Below are positions 27,253 through 34,995 of a DNA stretch of 46,500 nt, in pieces. The position numbers and the translations under genes are program-made. Positions within the stretch are counted from its first letter, which is position 1, and every line of letters starts with the position of its first letter. Origin of the DNA: JAXMHN01 sp964578605 (lineage in GTDB: Bacteria > Verrucomicrobiota > Verrucomicrobiia > Limisphaerales > SIBE01); assembly GCA_964578605.1 (NCBI GenBank), contig CAZODO010000046.1:1-46500 (forward strand), written 5' to 3'. The notes under the pieces are model-generated. The model made no database searches and was not told the origin of the DNA. It worked only from the letters and a program-made list of their open reading frames with translations.

Positions 27253-29847
27253 TCAGCCCGCCGGCCAGTTCTCCGAGGCAAACAAATCCAGCTGGGGAGG
27301 TGGCGCGAGCTTTTGAAGCTTCTCGCGCTCCGCCCTGTGCCGGCCCCGGCGCACCTTGCCTTCCGGCGTCAATTCGGATTCCTCAAGGTTCGCGAGGATT
27401 TCTTTGGCGCGGGCAAGGACGGTTCCGGGCACCCCGGCCAACCGGGCCACCTGGAGCCCGTAGCTCTTGTCCGCGCCGCCGGGAACAATCTTGCGCAGGA
27501 AGATGATCTGCTCGTTCCACTCGCGGACCGCGACGTTGAAGTTGCGCAACCGCGGCAGGCGGCCCGCAAGCTCGGTGAGTTCATGATAATGAGTGGCGAA
27601 AAGCGTCTTGGCGCCGACCTGGTTATGGAGGAACTCGATAATCGACCAGGCGAGACTCAAGCCATCGAACGTGCTCGTGCCGCGTCCGATTTCATCCAGG
27701 ATGATCAAGCTCTTGCGCGTGGCGTTGTTAAGGATGTTGGCCGTCTCGCTCATCTCGACCATGAACGTGGATTGCCCGCGCGCCAAATCGTCGCTCGCTC
27801 CGATCCGCGTGAATAAGCGGTCCACGAGGTCTACCCGTGCCGCGGACGCCGGGAGGAACGACCCGGTATGCGCCAGCAACGCCAGCAGCGCCGTTTGCCT
27901 GATGAAGGTGCTTTTCCCCGCCATGTTTGGACCGGTAATCAAAGCAATCTGCTGATCGGCAAGATCAAGCCGGATATCGTTCGGGACAAAGCGCTCCTCG
28001 GTCAGCGCCTGGTCCAGGACCGGGTGGCGCCCATCGCGCACCTCCAGCACCCCTTCGGTGCCGACAACCGGGCGGCAATATCCGTAAAGCCGCGCCACCT
28101 CCGCGAACCCAGCAAGCACATCCAACTGCGCAAGCGCCTGGGCCGTCTTCTGGATCTCCGGCAAACGCGCGATCACCGCCTCCCGGATGCGCAGAAAGAT
28201 CTCGTGCTCGAGCTTGAGGCTGCGTTCCTGGGCCCCGAGAATCTTGCCCTCCATCTCTTTCAGCGCCGGGGTGAAAAAGCGTTCGCCATTGGCAATGGTC
28301 TGCTTGCGCACGTAATCGGATGGGACCTTGTCCAGGTTCGACTTGGTAACTTCGATATAGTACCCGAACACCGAATTGAACCGGACCTTCAACGACGTGA
28401 TGCCGGTGCGCTCGATTTCCGCCTGCTGGAGTCTCGCGATCCAGTCCTTCCCGTCGCGGCTGGCTGTCCGCAATTCATCGAGCGCGGGATCGAAGCCGTC
28501 GCGCACCAGGCCGCCATCCTTTACTCCGGGCGGAGGCGTGTCGACGATCGCACGGCCGATGAGGCCGGCCAGATCCGGCAGCGCCTGGAGGTCCGCGCTC
28601 AATTCCGCCAGCAGCGAAGCAGGCTCGGGCGCCGGAGGCGGCTGTTCAAAGAACTCCTCCTTCATTGCAGGCGTTACGGGAGCCAAGGGACGGCTGGCGA
28701 CTCGGAGCACTTCGACCAGGCCAGGGATCTGGAGAAGGGCAAGGCGGATGGCGGCGAGGTCGCGCGCGTTTCCGCCGCCCGTATTCAAACGGCTCAGCGT
28801 GCGTTCGAGGTCGCGAACTTCGACCAGCAGCCTTCGGAACGTCTCGAGCGCTTCCGCTTGGGCCAGCCATTCTGCGACCGCCGCCTGCCGCCGCTGGATG
28901 GGTTCAACGGCCGCCAAGGGTTGGCTAAGCCAATCGCGAAGGCGCCGGGCGCCCATGGGGGTGCACGTGCGATTCAGAGCCCCATAAAGCGAGGTCGCGC
29001 GCGGCGCTTCCGGATGCAAAGGCTCGAGCACTTCGAGATTCCGCAAGGTCATGGCATCCATGACCAGGAAATCGCAGCACTCGTAGCACGCGAGCCGGTT
29101 GAGATGGCTCACGTCGCGGCGCAAGTGCTGGGCCAGATAATGCACGAGCGCGCCCGCAGCACCGATCGCGGCGGGTTTGTCGCGCAGACCAAACCCGTCG
29201 AGCGAAGCCACTTTGAAATGGTCTCGCAGCGTGAACTGTGATGTTTCGGGCGCGAACACCCAGTCGTCATGCCCGCCAAGGAACGGGAAAGGGCCCTGCA
29301 ACAGCCCGCGCAAGGCCGCGGCCTCGCCTGGCAGAATGATCTCTGCGGGCCGGATGCGCTCGAGTTCCGTGAGCAAAGCCCCGGAATCGCTCAGCTCGGT
29401 GGCTTTGAAGTCACCGGTCGTGAGGTCGGCAAACGCCAAACCGTAAACCCCTTGGATCTCGCAGACACTCGCGAGGTAATTGTTCCGCTCCGCGGCGAGC
29501 ATGCGCTCGTCAAAGTGGGTCCCGGGGCTGAGGATTTGCGTGACGCCCCGTTTCACCAACTGGCCTGCGCGCGCTTCTTCGATCTGATCGCAGATGGCGA
29601 CTTTCCGTCCCGCTTTGAGGAGCCGCCCGATATATCCGGCCGCGGCGTGATGCGGAATGCCGCACATCGGCACGATGCCACGCTTGGTCAGAGCGACGTT
29701 GAGCAATTGAGCCCCTGCTTGAGCATCTTCAAAGAACATCTCGTAGAAATCGCCCAGACGAAAGAGCAGCAGAGCATCTTTCGGCAACTCGCCCTTGATC
29801 CGCCGGTATTGTGCCATCATGGGGGTGAGTTCCGCTTCGCGAGCCAT
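27253..29847 (-). CDS. mutS: DNA mismatch repair protein MutS
   Basis: 864 residues from ATG 29847 (MAREAELTPMMAQYRRIKGE); a TTG three codons earlier is unlikely. The mismatch-reading motif GDFYEMFFEDA near residue 35 carries the Phe-x-Glu wedge. Connector, lever and clamp regions follow in order, then the ABC-type ATPase with Walker A GPNMAGKST (about 635) and Walker B IILDEIGRGTSTFDG. The length matches the family. It binds base mismatches and small loops and recruits MutL. mutL is not in the window. The gene ends one base from phhB on the opposite strand, so the two may share termination. Confidence 0.97.
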   Translation of the reverse strand: MAREAELTPMMAQYRRIKGELPKDALLLFRLGDFYEMFFEDAQAGAQLLNVALTKRGIVPMCGIPHHAAAGYIGRLLKAGRKVAICDQIEEARAGQLVKRGVTQILSPGTHFDERMLAAERNNYLASVCEIQGVYGLAFADLTTGDFKATELSDSGALLTELERIRPAEIILPGEAAALRGLLQGPFPFLGGHDDWVFAPETSQFTLRDHFKVASLDGFGLRDKPAAIGAAGALVHYLAQHLRRDVSHLNRLACYECCDFLVMDAMTLRNLEVLEPLHPEAPRATSLYGALNRTCTPMGARRLRDWLSQPLAAVEPIQRRQAAVAEWLAQAEALETFRRLLVEVRDLERTLSRLNTGGGNARDLAAIRLALLQIPGLVEVLRVASRPLAPVTPAMKEEFFEQPPPAPEPASLLAELSADLQALPDLAGLIGRAIVDTPPPGVKDGGLVRDGFDPALDELRTASRDGKDWIARLQQAEIERTGITSLKVRFNSVFGYYIEVTKSNLDKVPSDYVRKQTIANGERFFTPALKEMEGKILGAQERSLKLEHEIFLRIREAVIARLPEIQKTAQALAQLDVLAGFAEVARLYGYCRPVVGTEGVLEVRDGRHPVLDQALTEERFVPNDIRLDLADQQIALITGPNMAGKSTFIRQTALLALLAHTGSFLPASAARVDLVDRLFTRIGASDDLARGQSTFMVEMSETANILNNATRKSLIILDEIGRGTSTFDGLSLAWSIIEFLHNQVGAKTLFATHYHELTELAGRLPRLRNFNVAVREWNEQIIFLRKIVPGGADKSYGLQVARLAGVPGTVLARAKEILANLEESELTPEGKVRRGRHRAEREKLQKLAPPPQLDLFASENWPAG

Positions 29848-29960
29848 GCGCGGCAATCTAGGAACGATTCAGCAGCGGGTCGAAAAAAAAATGAAAGTTC
29901 TAGCCATCCGCGAAAAAAACAAATAGAATGCGTTGCGAACAACAAACCGCGAAATGGAAC

Positions 29961-29968
29961 GGAGGTGA
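29961..29968 (+). promoter_or_regulatory. strong Shine-Dalgarno site
   Basis: GGAGGTGA, a near-perfect anti-SD complement, stands 6 nt before the GTG at 29975. Most genes in this window have no such site, so it marks the tiny ORF that follows as translated. Confidence 0.7.
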
Positions 29969-29974
29969 AAATCC

Positions 29975-30049
29975 GTGCCAGGCAAAAAAAAACCAGCAGC
30001 TAAACCGGCAGCAAAGAAGCCCGCAAAGAAACCGGCTAAGAAGAGGTAG
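29975..30049 (+). CDS. 24-residue Lys/Ala/Pro peptide (histone-tail-like)
   Basis: GTG start, sequence MPGKKKPAAKPAAK followed by KPAKKPAKKR, then TAG: 11 Lys, 6 Ala and 5 Pro in 24 residues. The composition copies the basic tails of histone H1-like and HU-fused nucleoid proteins, so a nucleic-acid-binding role is conceivable. The strong Shine-Dalgarno site upstream and a long hairpin downstream (30064-30102) frame it as a complete small gene between mutS and the exonuclease. It could instead be the remnant of a longer basic protein; no upstream frame supports that. Confidence 0.6.
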   Translation: MPGKKKPAAKPAAKKPAKKPAKKR

Positions 30050-30063
30050 TTCGCCGAACTCGA

Positions 30064-30102
30064 GGATGGCACTTCCTCAGCGGTTCACGAGGAGTGCCAT
30101 CC
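30064..30102 (+). terminator. long hairpin, probable terminator
   Basis: GGATGGCACT and CCTC on the left pair with GAGG and AGTGCCATCC on the right: 14 bp with one bulged T and a 10-nt loop. It follows the small basic ORF by 14 nt. There is no strong U-tract, so it could also protect the mRNA end or act as a processing site. Confidence 0.5.
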
Positions 30103-30129
30103 CGGCCTTCCATCCCCGCCTAATCGGCT

Positions 30130-30849
30130 ATGGCAAAATTGGTCTTCGATATCGAAACTTCCGCTCTCCCGCTCGAAACGTTTGATGATGCCCAGCAGGA
30201 GTACCTCTTTCGAGATGCCGGCAAACTGACCGACGAACTCGCCCGAAAGGCTCGGGAGGCGGAGATCCAGCAACAGATGAGCCTTTGGCCGCTCACAGCC
30301 CGCGTGGTTTGCATCGCCATGCTCAATGTCGACAGCTGCCGCGGCCAGGTCCTTTTCATCTCCGATCATTTCGAGCCCGACGGCGATGAAGCAGGGTCCG
30401 TCGAGTTCGTGCCCTGCGTCGACGAAGTCGAGCTGCTCACCGCGTTCTGGGACGTCGCGAAACATTACGAATCGGTCATCACCTTTAATGGACGCGGCTT
30501 TGACGTGCCCTTCATTTACCTGCGGTCTGCGCTGTTGAACGTGCCAATCTCCCGGAAGGATTGGCTGGGGTACCGCTACCAGACCGAGCCCCATTGCGAT
30601 CTGGCCGAACAGTTCACCTTTTACGGCGTGAGCGGCCGCGAAGGTGCGAGCCGGCGCTTCAACCTCGATTTCTACTGCAAAGCGTTCGGGATCGAGTCGC
30701 CCAAAGCGCAAGGTGTCACCGGGATGGACGTGAGCCGGCTGGTGGCGGCAGGCCAGAACCGTGAGGTCGCGGAATACTGCCTGCGCGATGTCCAAGCCAC
30801 GGTCCTCTTGTTCCAGGTCTGGCGCGACCGCCTGGCGGGCATCAAATAG
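30130..30849 (+). CDS. DEDDy-type 3'-5' exonuclease domain protein (ribonuclease H-like, PolB exonuclease type)
   Basis: 239 residues made of one RNase H-like exonuclease domain. Exo I is DIET (D7, E9), Exo II is TFNGRGFDVPFI (D125), and Exo III is EYCLRDVQAT with Y216 and D220 (Y-x3-D), giving a complete DEDDy metal-binding set. No polymerase domain is attached. Such stand-alone proteins are predicted to trim DNA or RNA 3' ends. It lies between the small basic ORF and leuB with no obvious operon partner. Confidence 0.85.
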   Translation: MAKLVFDIETSALPLETFDDAQQEYLFRDAGKLTDELARKAREAEIQQQMSLWPLTARVVCIAMLNVDSCRGQVLFISDHFEPDGDEAGSVEFVPCVDEVELLTAFWDVAKHYESVITFNGRGFDVPFIYLRSALLNVPISRKDWLGYRYQTEPHCDLAEQFTFYGVSGREGASRRFNLDFYCKAFGIESPKAQGVTGMDVSRLVAAGQNREVAEYCLRDVQATVLLFQVWRDRLAGIK

Positions 30850-30935
30850 CGCCGCACAGCTTGACTTGGCCGCTGGATGGCGAGAGCATCCCGTCCTCAT
30901 CCGGTTGCAATGAACCACCAACGCAATGGATTCCA

Positions 30936-32096
30936 ATGAATACCGAGACCCTTAAAATTGCCGTTCTGGCTGGCGATGGCATTGGCCAGGAGACCACACG
31001 GGAAGCCGTCAAGGTCCTCCACGCCCTTCAAGAGCGGCACTCCTTGCGGCTGGAAATCCAGGAAGCGCCGGTGGGCTGGGATGCCATTGACAAGGAAGGA
31101 GCTGCGCTGCCCCCTGGCACCCTCGCGGTCTGCAAGCAGGCAGGGGCCATCCTTTTCGGCGCCGTCGGGCTGCACTATCGCGACGCCGAAATCGCCAAGG
31201 AAAAGCGACCGGAGCGGGCCGCCCTGGTGCGCTTGCGAACCCAGTTCGAGCTGTTTGCCAACCTCCGTCCGGTCCGGCTTCACAAAGCGTTGAAGGACAT
31301 CTCTCCGCTTCGCCCCGAGCGGCAGGGAGACGGCATTGATATCATGGTGGTCCGGGAACTGATCGGCGGGCTCTATTCCAGCTATCCCAAGAAGACGCAC
31401 GAAATCATCGAAGTCCGGACCAGCCCCAACGAAGCGGAGGCGAAAGCCGGCAAAGTGCGGCGTGCCGTCGATACCATGGCTGTCACGACCACCGAGATCG
31501 AGCGCGCCGCGCACCTGGCATTCCGGGCCGCCTGGCTGCGCCGCAAGAAGGTCACGAGCATCGACAAGGCGAACATCCTCGAAACCAGCATTCTCTGGCG
31601 GGAGATTGTCACGGACGTCAGCCGCCATTATCCCGATGTCACCTTGGAACATATGCTGGTGGACACCGCGGCGATGCAACTGATCCTGCGCCCGTCGCAG
31701 TTTGACGTGCTGCTGTGCGAAAACACCTTCGGGGATATTCTCGGCGACGAAGCCGCCGCGTTGGCCGGATCGGTGGGCATGCTGCCCAGCGCGAGCCTGG
31801 CGCCTCCGGTCCAGGGACGCAGCTTTGGACTGTTCTCTCAAGCCGGCGGCAGCGCGCCCGATATCGCCGGAAAGAACGTGGCCAATCCCATCGCGCAGAT
31901 TCTTTCCGCCGCGCTCATGCTGCGGTACAGCTTCGGCCTGCACCTTTTGGCAAAAGCCATCGAACAGGCGGTGGACAAAGTCATCGCCGACGGCCTTCGC
32001 ACGGCCGACATCAGCACCCCCGGCAACTCGAAGCAGCGCCCGGCAAGCACCTCGGAGATGGGCGACGCCATCGCCGCCGCGTGTTTGGCCAAATGA
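30936..32096 (+). CDS. leuB: 3-isopropylmalate dehydrogenase
   Basis: 386 residues from ATG 30936; the 25-codon extension upstream is not conserved-looking. It opens with the dinucleotide/metal domain KIAVLAGDGIGQE, holds the substrate-binding arginines in RLRTQFELFANLRPVRL, ELIGGLYSS, and the Lys/Asp metal site region (TSIDKANIL, DVLLCENTFGDILGDEAAALAGSVGMLPSAS). It ends with HGSAPDIAGK-type sequence in which GGSAPDIAGKNVANP appears; the usual His of HGSAPD is Gly here. It oxidatively decarboxylates 3-isopropylmalate in leucine synthesis. No other leu genes are in the window. Confidence 0.93.
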   Translation: MNTETLKIAVLAGDGIGQETTREAVKVLHALQERHSLRLEIQEAPVGWDAIDKEGAALPPGTLAVCKQAGAILFGAVGLHYRDAEIAKEKRPERAALVRLRTQFELFANLRPVRLHKALKDISPLRPERQGDGIDIMVVRELIGGLYSSYPKKTHEIIEVRTSPNEAEAKAGKVRRAVDTMAVTTTEIERAAHLAFRAAWLRRKKVTSIDKANILETSILWREIVTDVSRHYPDVTLEHMLVDTAAMQLILRPSQFDVLLCENTFGDILGDEAAALAGSVGMLPSASLAPPVQGRSFGLFSQAGGSAPDIAGKNVANPIAQILSAALMLRYSFGLHLLAKAIEQAVDKVIADGLRTADISTPGNSKQRPASTSEMGDAIAAACLAK

Positions 32097-32140
32097 AGCG
32101 GCGCCGGACGCCGGCCCGCAATTTGATTCAGGGCTTCGGG

Positions 32141-33643
32141 CTATTCCAGGCGCCCTTTCAAAGGCGCCTTCTTCCGCGGTCCAAACGAAACGTTGGCTTC
32201 GCTATCGAACGTGACCTGGTCGCCCTCGAACGTGAACTTCATCGTGACATTGAAGGGCGTTTCGTAGGCGCAGACTTTGACCGCTAGAATGTCCTCAGCC
32301 GGCCAGGCGAACCTCCCCGCCACCGGTTCATCCGGAAACTGCGCCAAATATCCGGCGTTGAAAGGTGCCCGGCCCTTGCTCCATTCGCCAGAACCCGCCC
32401 GGATCTTCGTGTCCTTCCCATCCGTTCGAAGGACCAATTCCAGGGCCTTGCCGTCGTCGGCCGATTTCAGGGAGATACTCTCGACCTTCTGGTCGTTGGA
32501 CGGGAACACCATCTTGCGGTTCAAGACTTTCGCCGCGGTGCCGGAGCTCTCGGCCCCTCGCGCGGGCGCCAGTTCCAACCGGGCAAGTCTTCGGGCCAAC
32601 TGCCCTTCGGCGGCCGGATTTGCCGGCAGCGCCCCGGGGTTGCACGCCGGGAGGAAAGTGTCCCAGATGAGGTTCAAGACGGCTTGCATGTCACTGATGC
32701 CGCTGGTGATGGCGATCACGGCGTCCTGGTCGGGCATGACGAGGCAGTACTGCCCAAACGCCCCGTCCCCGCGAAAGGCGTTATGGCGGCAACGCCAGAA
32801 CTGGAAACCATAGCCCTGGTTCCACTCGCTATTCGGGTTGCTCCCGTTGGAAACCTGCTTGGACGAAGCCATCGTGATCCACGCCGCCGGGAGCAACGGT
32901 TTCCCGTTCCACCAGCCTTTCTGAAGGTAAAACTGGCCGAACTTCGCGATGTCTTCCGTGCGAACGCGCAGCCCATAGCCGCCAAGCGAAATGCCCTCGA
33001 AATTGGTGTCCCAAACCGGGTGCTCGATCCCCAGCGGCGCGAAGAGCCGTGGCTGCAAATATTCCAGCACGGTCTGGCCCGTGACCTTCTGCACGATGGC
33101 CGATTGCATGAAGGTGGCGGGGGTGTTGTACTTGAAATGCGTGCCCGGGATGTGAGGAACCGGTTGCGCCAAAAAGGATTTGGCGGAGACTTCTTGGGGA
33201 CCTGTGGGCGGTTCGTCCTGGTGGCCGGTGCTCATGGTCAAAAGGTCCCGCACGCGCATCGCTCTGAGATTGCCGCCCGGTTCCGAAGGAGCGTCGCCGG
33301 GAAAGAACTTCAACACGTCATCGTCGAGGCTCAGCTTGCCCTCCGTGACGGCGAATCCGACGGCGGTGGACGTGAAGCTCTTGCTCAACGAATAAAGAAC
33401 GTGGTTGTGCTCGGCCGCGTAGGGCGCCCACCACCCCTCGGCGATCACCTGCCCGTGCCGCACAATCATCACGCTGTGCATGCCCTCAATCTGCGCGTCG
33501 AGGGCGTTGACGAATTCCAGCAGGGATGGCGAGCCCACCCCTTGCACCTCGGGCGTGCTCCGCGGCAGCGGCGAGACCGTTTGCCCGAGGGAAAGGACGG
33601 CCAGCGCGCCTAGTTGGCAAACCAACAGAATGATTCGTTTCAT
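32141..33643 (-). CDS. secreted serine hydrolase, class C beta-lactamase / penicillin-binding family
   Basis: 500 residues from ATG 33643, with AAGGA 8 nt upstream; the longer frame to 33808 runs through the repeat array. A signal peptide (MKRIILLVCQLGALAVLSLG) is followed by a beta-lactamase-like domain. The catalytic SxxK is S85-L-S-K88 in HVLYSLSKSFTSTAVGF, then DVLKFFPGD and VRDLLTMSTGH, which are family landmarks. A C-terminal beta-rich extension (about 400-500) follows. It probably hydrolyses an ester or D-peptide in the periplasm; lactamase activity is not implied. It converges with leuB. Confidence 0.88.
   Translation of the reverse strand: MKRIILLVCQLGALAVLSLGQTVSPLPRSTPEVQGVGSPSLLEFVNALDAQIEGMHSVMIVRHGQVIAEGWWAPYAAEHNHVLYSLSKSFTSTAVGFAVTEGKLSLDDDVLKFFPGDAPSEPGGNLRAMRVRDLLTMSTGHQDEPPTGPQEVSAKSFLAQPVPHIPGTHFKYNTPATFMQSAIVQKVTGQTVLEYLQPRLFAPLGIEHPVWDTNFEGISLGGYGLRVRTEDIAKFGQFYLQKGWWNGKPLLPAAWITMASSKQVSNGSNPNSEWNQGYGFQFWRCRHNAFRGDGAFGQYCLVMPDQDAVIAITSGISDMQAVLNLIWDTFLPACNPGALPANPAAEGQLARRLARLELAPARGAESSGTAAKVLNRKMVFPSNDQKVESISLKSADDGKALELVLRTDGKDTKIRAGSGEWSKGRAPFNAGYLAQFPDEPVAGRFAWPAEDILAVKVCAYETPFNVTMKFTFEGDQVTFDSEANVSFGPRKKAPLKGRLE
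32148..32170 (+). terminator. probable leuB terminator inside the hydrolase 3' end
   Basis: AGGCGCC/GGCGCCT stem with an 8-nt loop, then TTCTTCC on the plus strand, 52 nt past the leuB stop. It overlaps the last codons of the convergent hydrolase gene. Confidence 0.5.
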
Positions 33644-33775
33644 GTTCGTGTCCTTGCCGGCCTTGATGGGCGGCTTTGGCAGGTCCAGAAATAGCCCCAA
33701 AACCTGGCGAATGCGAACGGAATCGAGATGCTTCCTCTCGACCCCATGCCGACGGCCCGAATAGCCGGTCCCCCC

Positions 33776-33885
33776 GGATATAACAGGCATATAACACGTA
33801 TTTAACACGTATTTGACTCGTATTTAACTCGATTGGAAGCGTGTTAAATCCCTGTTATATTCGAGTGAAAAGCCTGTTTAATACG
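33776..33885. repeat. array B: ten 11-bp phased A/T-rich units
   Basis: The stretch divides into 11-mers: GGATATAACAG, GCATATAACAC, GTATTTAACAC, GTATTTGACTC, GTATTTAACTC, GATTGGAAGCG, TGTTAAATCCC, TGTTATATTCG, AGTGAAAAGCC, TGTTTAATACG. The core TTTAAC recurs in phase, as in array A (17961-18048), and the later units carry the reverse-complement form. It lies between the divergent serine hydrolase and holB genes. Period and location match array A, so the two belong to one element class. Confidence 0.75.
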
Positions 33886-33955
33886 GAGCGACCCCCTCGC
33901 CAACGGTTCTCGAAATTCCCTTGGTCGGACCTGCCGGAACTGGTAAATCACGCCT

Positions 33956-34993
33956 ATGTCGTTTGCGCGCTTTCCAGGACAGGTGCAGGTCGTCCAGTTG
34001 CTCCAGCGGAGCCTCGAACGCGGCCGCTTGTCCCACGCTTACCTCTTTTACGGCAGCAGCCTGGAAGTGCTCGAGCAAATGGCCCAAACCCTGGCGCAAA
34101 CGTTGAACTGCCAGAATCCCCCTTCCCGGCCCGGCGCAATCTACCCCTCCGATTGCTGCGATCGCTGCCTGAGCTGCCGCAAGATCGCGGAATCGGTCCA
34201 TCCGGACGTCCAATGGGTCCGGCCGGAATCCAAGTCGCGCGTCATCACCATCGACCAGATGCGCAGTCTGATGCAAACGATCAGCCTCAAACCCACGGAG
34301 GCAAAATGGAAGGTGGCGGTGATCGTGGCGGCCGACCGCCTTAATGTCCATGGCGCAAACGCTTTCCTAAAAACCCTGGAAGAGCCGCCGCCCCAATCCG
34401 TCATTCTCCTCCTGACCACCGAACCGGAACGAATCCTCGACACCCTCCTGTCGCGCTGCCTGCGCCTGTCGTTCGCGGGGGAAAGTGGCCCCAGGGTGGA
34501 CGAGGAGTCCCAGGCCTGGCTCCAGGAATTCAGCACCGTGGCCAGCCGCCAGCGGTCCGCGACCCTGCTCAGCCGGTACCAGCTCCTGGGGACCCTTCTC
34601 GCCAGGCTGAACGATATCAAAGCGGAGACAGAGAAGGCCCTGAACGCCCGCTCGCCCCTGGAACGTTACGAAGAGATCGAACCGAAGCTCCGGGAAAAGT
34701 GGGAAGACGAACTGGCGGCCGCTATCGAGGCCGAATACAGGCGACGCCGGGGTGATTTGCTCCTCGCGCTCCAATGGTGGTTGCGGGATGTCTGGCTCCA
34801 GGCCCTGGCGTTTGGGCAAGAGTTGCTCAGCTTCCCGGCGCTGGCGCCGGCGGCGGCGTCGGTGGCAGCCCGGATTTCGCCAAAGGAAGCGCTCCAGAAT
34901 ATCGATATCCTGGAGGACACGCAGCGTCTGCTCGGTTCCAACGTGCAGGAAGCCCTTGCCTTGGAGGTGGGCTTGCTCAGGTTAAAGCTCTAG
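33956..34993 (+). CDS. holB: DNA polymerase III subunit delta'
   Basis: 345 residues, near the E. coli length. It begins FARFPGQVQVVQLLQRSL and LSHAYLFYGSS, where the P-loop lysine of DnaX-type ATPases is missing, as expected for delta'. A zinc cluster (C52, C67/C68, C71, C74) follows, then NVHGANAFLKTLEEPPPQSV with LLTTEPERILDTLLSRC (sensor 1 and SRC motifs). It is part of the clamp loader with DnaX and delta. The next gene starts 2 nt after its stop. No Shine-Dalgarno site is evident; array B lies 70 nt upstream. Confidence 0.92.
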   Translation: MSFARFPGQVQVVQLLQRSLERGRLSHAYLFYGSSLEVLEQMAQTLAQTLNCQNPPSRPGAIYPSDCCDRCLSCRKIAESVHPDVQWVRPESKSRVITIDQMRSLMQTISLKPTEAKWKVAVIVAADRLNVHGANAFLKTLEEPPPQSVILLLTTEPERILDTLLSRCLRLSFAGESGPRVDEESQAWLQEFSTVASRQRSATLLSRYQLLGTLLARLNDIKAETEKALNARSPLERYEEIEPKLREKWEDELAAAIEAEYRRRRGDLLLALQWWLRDVWLQALAFGQELLSFPALAPAAASVAARISPKEALQNIDILEDTQRLLGSNVQEALALEVGLLRLKL

Positions 34994-34995
34994 GA

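Noticed and set aside
33644..33808. 55-codon N-terminal extension of the serine hydrolase
   Set aside because: It covers part of the 11-bp array, and a textbook signal peptide with a Shine-Dalgarno site starts at 33643.
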